A stretch of 5,541 nt of DNA from assembly GCA_017646305.1 (NCBI GenBank), contig JAGCMR010000059.1, positions 1 through 5,541 on the forward strand. The letters are read 5' to 3'. The notes below the pieces were generated by a model that had not been told where the DNA came from, did not search any database, and saw nothing but the letters and a program-made list of their open reading frames with translations. The translations under genes were made by a program, and so were the position numbers. How positions within the stretch are numbered: position 1 is the first letter of the stretch; every line of letters starts with the position of its first letter. Positions 4,894 to 5,541 of this stretch are shown here, one piece after another. Source of the stretch: Spirochaetaceae bacterium (GTDB lineage Bacteria > Spirochaetota > Spirochaetia > Treponematales > Treponemataceae).

Positions 4894-5541
4894 ATGTTAA
4901 GTTACCGCCACGCCTTTCATGCAGGAAATCATGCAGACCTGCTGAAGCATAGCTGCCTTACCTTGATTTTGTCTTCATTGCTGAAAAAAGACAAGGCCTT
5001 TACTGTTTTTGATACCCACGGTGGTGGTGGCTTGTATCAGCTGGACTATCAGGGGCTTGTGCACACAGGAGAGGCTGAAAAAGGAATCTTAAAGCTTTTG
5101 GAATTTGCAAAGCAGCATCCCCTTCCTGATTCCTTACAAACTTATCTGGAACTGGTAAAAAAATATCTTGACAAGGGAATGTATCCCGGTTCCCCAGAAA
5201 TCAGCAAGGCCATGATGCGTCAACAGGATAAGCTTTTTGTGGCGGAGCTACACAACACCGAGATAGAGATTTTGCGGGGAAACCTTTCAATCCTAGACAA
5301 GGAGAAAAACCAGACTCCAAGCATTTCCATTCACCATGAAAGCGGCTTTTCCCTGCTGAAATCCAGCCTTCCTCCCTTGGTAAAACGAGGATTAATTCTC
5401 ATGGATCCCAGCTATGAAACAGACAGTGATTATCAGCAGCCAATTCAGGCATTAAGCCAAGCAGCAAAAAAATGGGAAACAGCAATCATTGCCCTGTGGT
5501 ATCCCCTACTCCTGCACCGAAGCCAGCAGTTAGACAATATG
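4894..5541 (+). CDS. rlmJ: 23S rRNA (adenine2030-N6)-methyltransferase RlmJ (3' partial)
   Basis: The window holds the first 216 codons with no stop; E. coli RlmJ is about 280 residues, so roughly the last quarter is missing. The enzyme uses S-adenosylmethionine to methylate N6 of A2030 in 23S rRNA before ribosome assembly is complete. The N-terminus M-L-S-Y-R-H-A-F-H-A-G-N-H-A-D (1-15) is almost diagnostic of the family. The cofactor loop is F-D-T-H-G-G-G-G (39-46), where E. coli has D-T-H-A-G-A-G. The catalytic motif is D171-P-S-Y-E in L-I-L-M-D-P-S-Y-E, a variant of the usual D-P-P-Y, followed by I-A-L-W-Y-P. The Asp and Tyr expected for N6-adenine transfer are kept, so it should be active. 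A strong Shine-Dalgarno precedes the ATG. The gene is divergent from the coiled-coil gene, appears to be transcribed on its own, and may use a TATACT at 4823-4828, giving a leader of about 60 nt. Confidence 0.94.
   Translation, partial: MLSYRHAFHAGNHADLLKHSCLTLILSSLLKKDKAFTVFDTHGGGGLYQLDYQGLVHTGEAEKGILKLLEFAKQHPLPDSLQTYLELVKKYLDKGMYPGSPEISKAMMRQQDKLFVAELHNTEIEILRGNLSILDKEKNQTPSISIHHESGFSLLKSSLPPLVKRGLILMDPSYETDSDYQQPIQALSQAAKKWETAIIALWYPLLLHRSQQLDNM

Overview
The window looks like chromosomal DNA from a spirochaete, most likely Treponema or a close relative. Two things point that way. The UMP kinase is of the divergent type known mainly from archaea and spirochaetes. The glucosaminidase-like lipoprotein has a relaxed lipobox (F-F-S-C), which is common in spirochaetes. 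Base composition is moderately AT-rich and similar in all the genes, and I see no insertion sequence, phage gene, tRNA, rRNA or CRISPR array. The genus is an inference, not a proof.

Layout: six protein genes, two of them cut by the window edges, in the order + + - + - +. (1) 1-1455 (+) is the C-terminal part of a multi-domain secreted-type protein with IPT/TIG beta domains and a transglutaminase-like domain whose catalytic cysteine position holds alanine. (2) 1504-2211 (+) is an archaeal/spirochaete-type UMP kinase, 48 nt downstream and possibly co-transcribed. An 8-bp hairpin lies between the two. (3) 2217-2819 (-) is a small lipoprotein with a glucosaminidase-like domain, facing pyrH tail to tail with only 5 nt between the stop codons. 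(4) 2907-3632 (+) is RadC, divergent from the lipoprotein across an 87-nt spacer. (5) 3575-4756 (-) is an unrecognised coiled-coil protein with two CxxC motifs. Its 3' end overlaps the 3' end of radC by 58 nt, antisense. (6) 4894 to the window end (+) is the first 216 codons of rlmJ, the 23S rRNA m6A2030 methyltransferase, divergent from gene 5 across 137 nt.

The genes do not form one pathway. They are mostly single-gene units: nucleotide supply (pyrH), rRNA modification (rlmJ), envelope proteins (1 and 3), a RadC/JAB protein and an orphan coiled-coil protein. The less ordinary points are the apparent transglutaminase pseudoenzyme, the radC tail that overprints its neighbour next to a fresh-looking 9-bp tandem duplication, the CxxC-helix-CxxC coiled-coil protein, and a contrast in start signals. 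pyrH and rlmJ have strong Shine-Dalgarno sequences, whereas both minus-strand genes have none and carry a -10-like hexamer exactly 6 nt before ATG, as leaderless messages would. I found no clear case for an entirely new multi-gene system.
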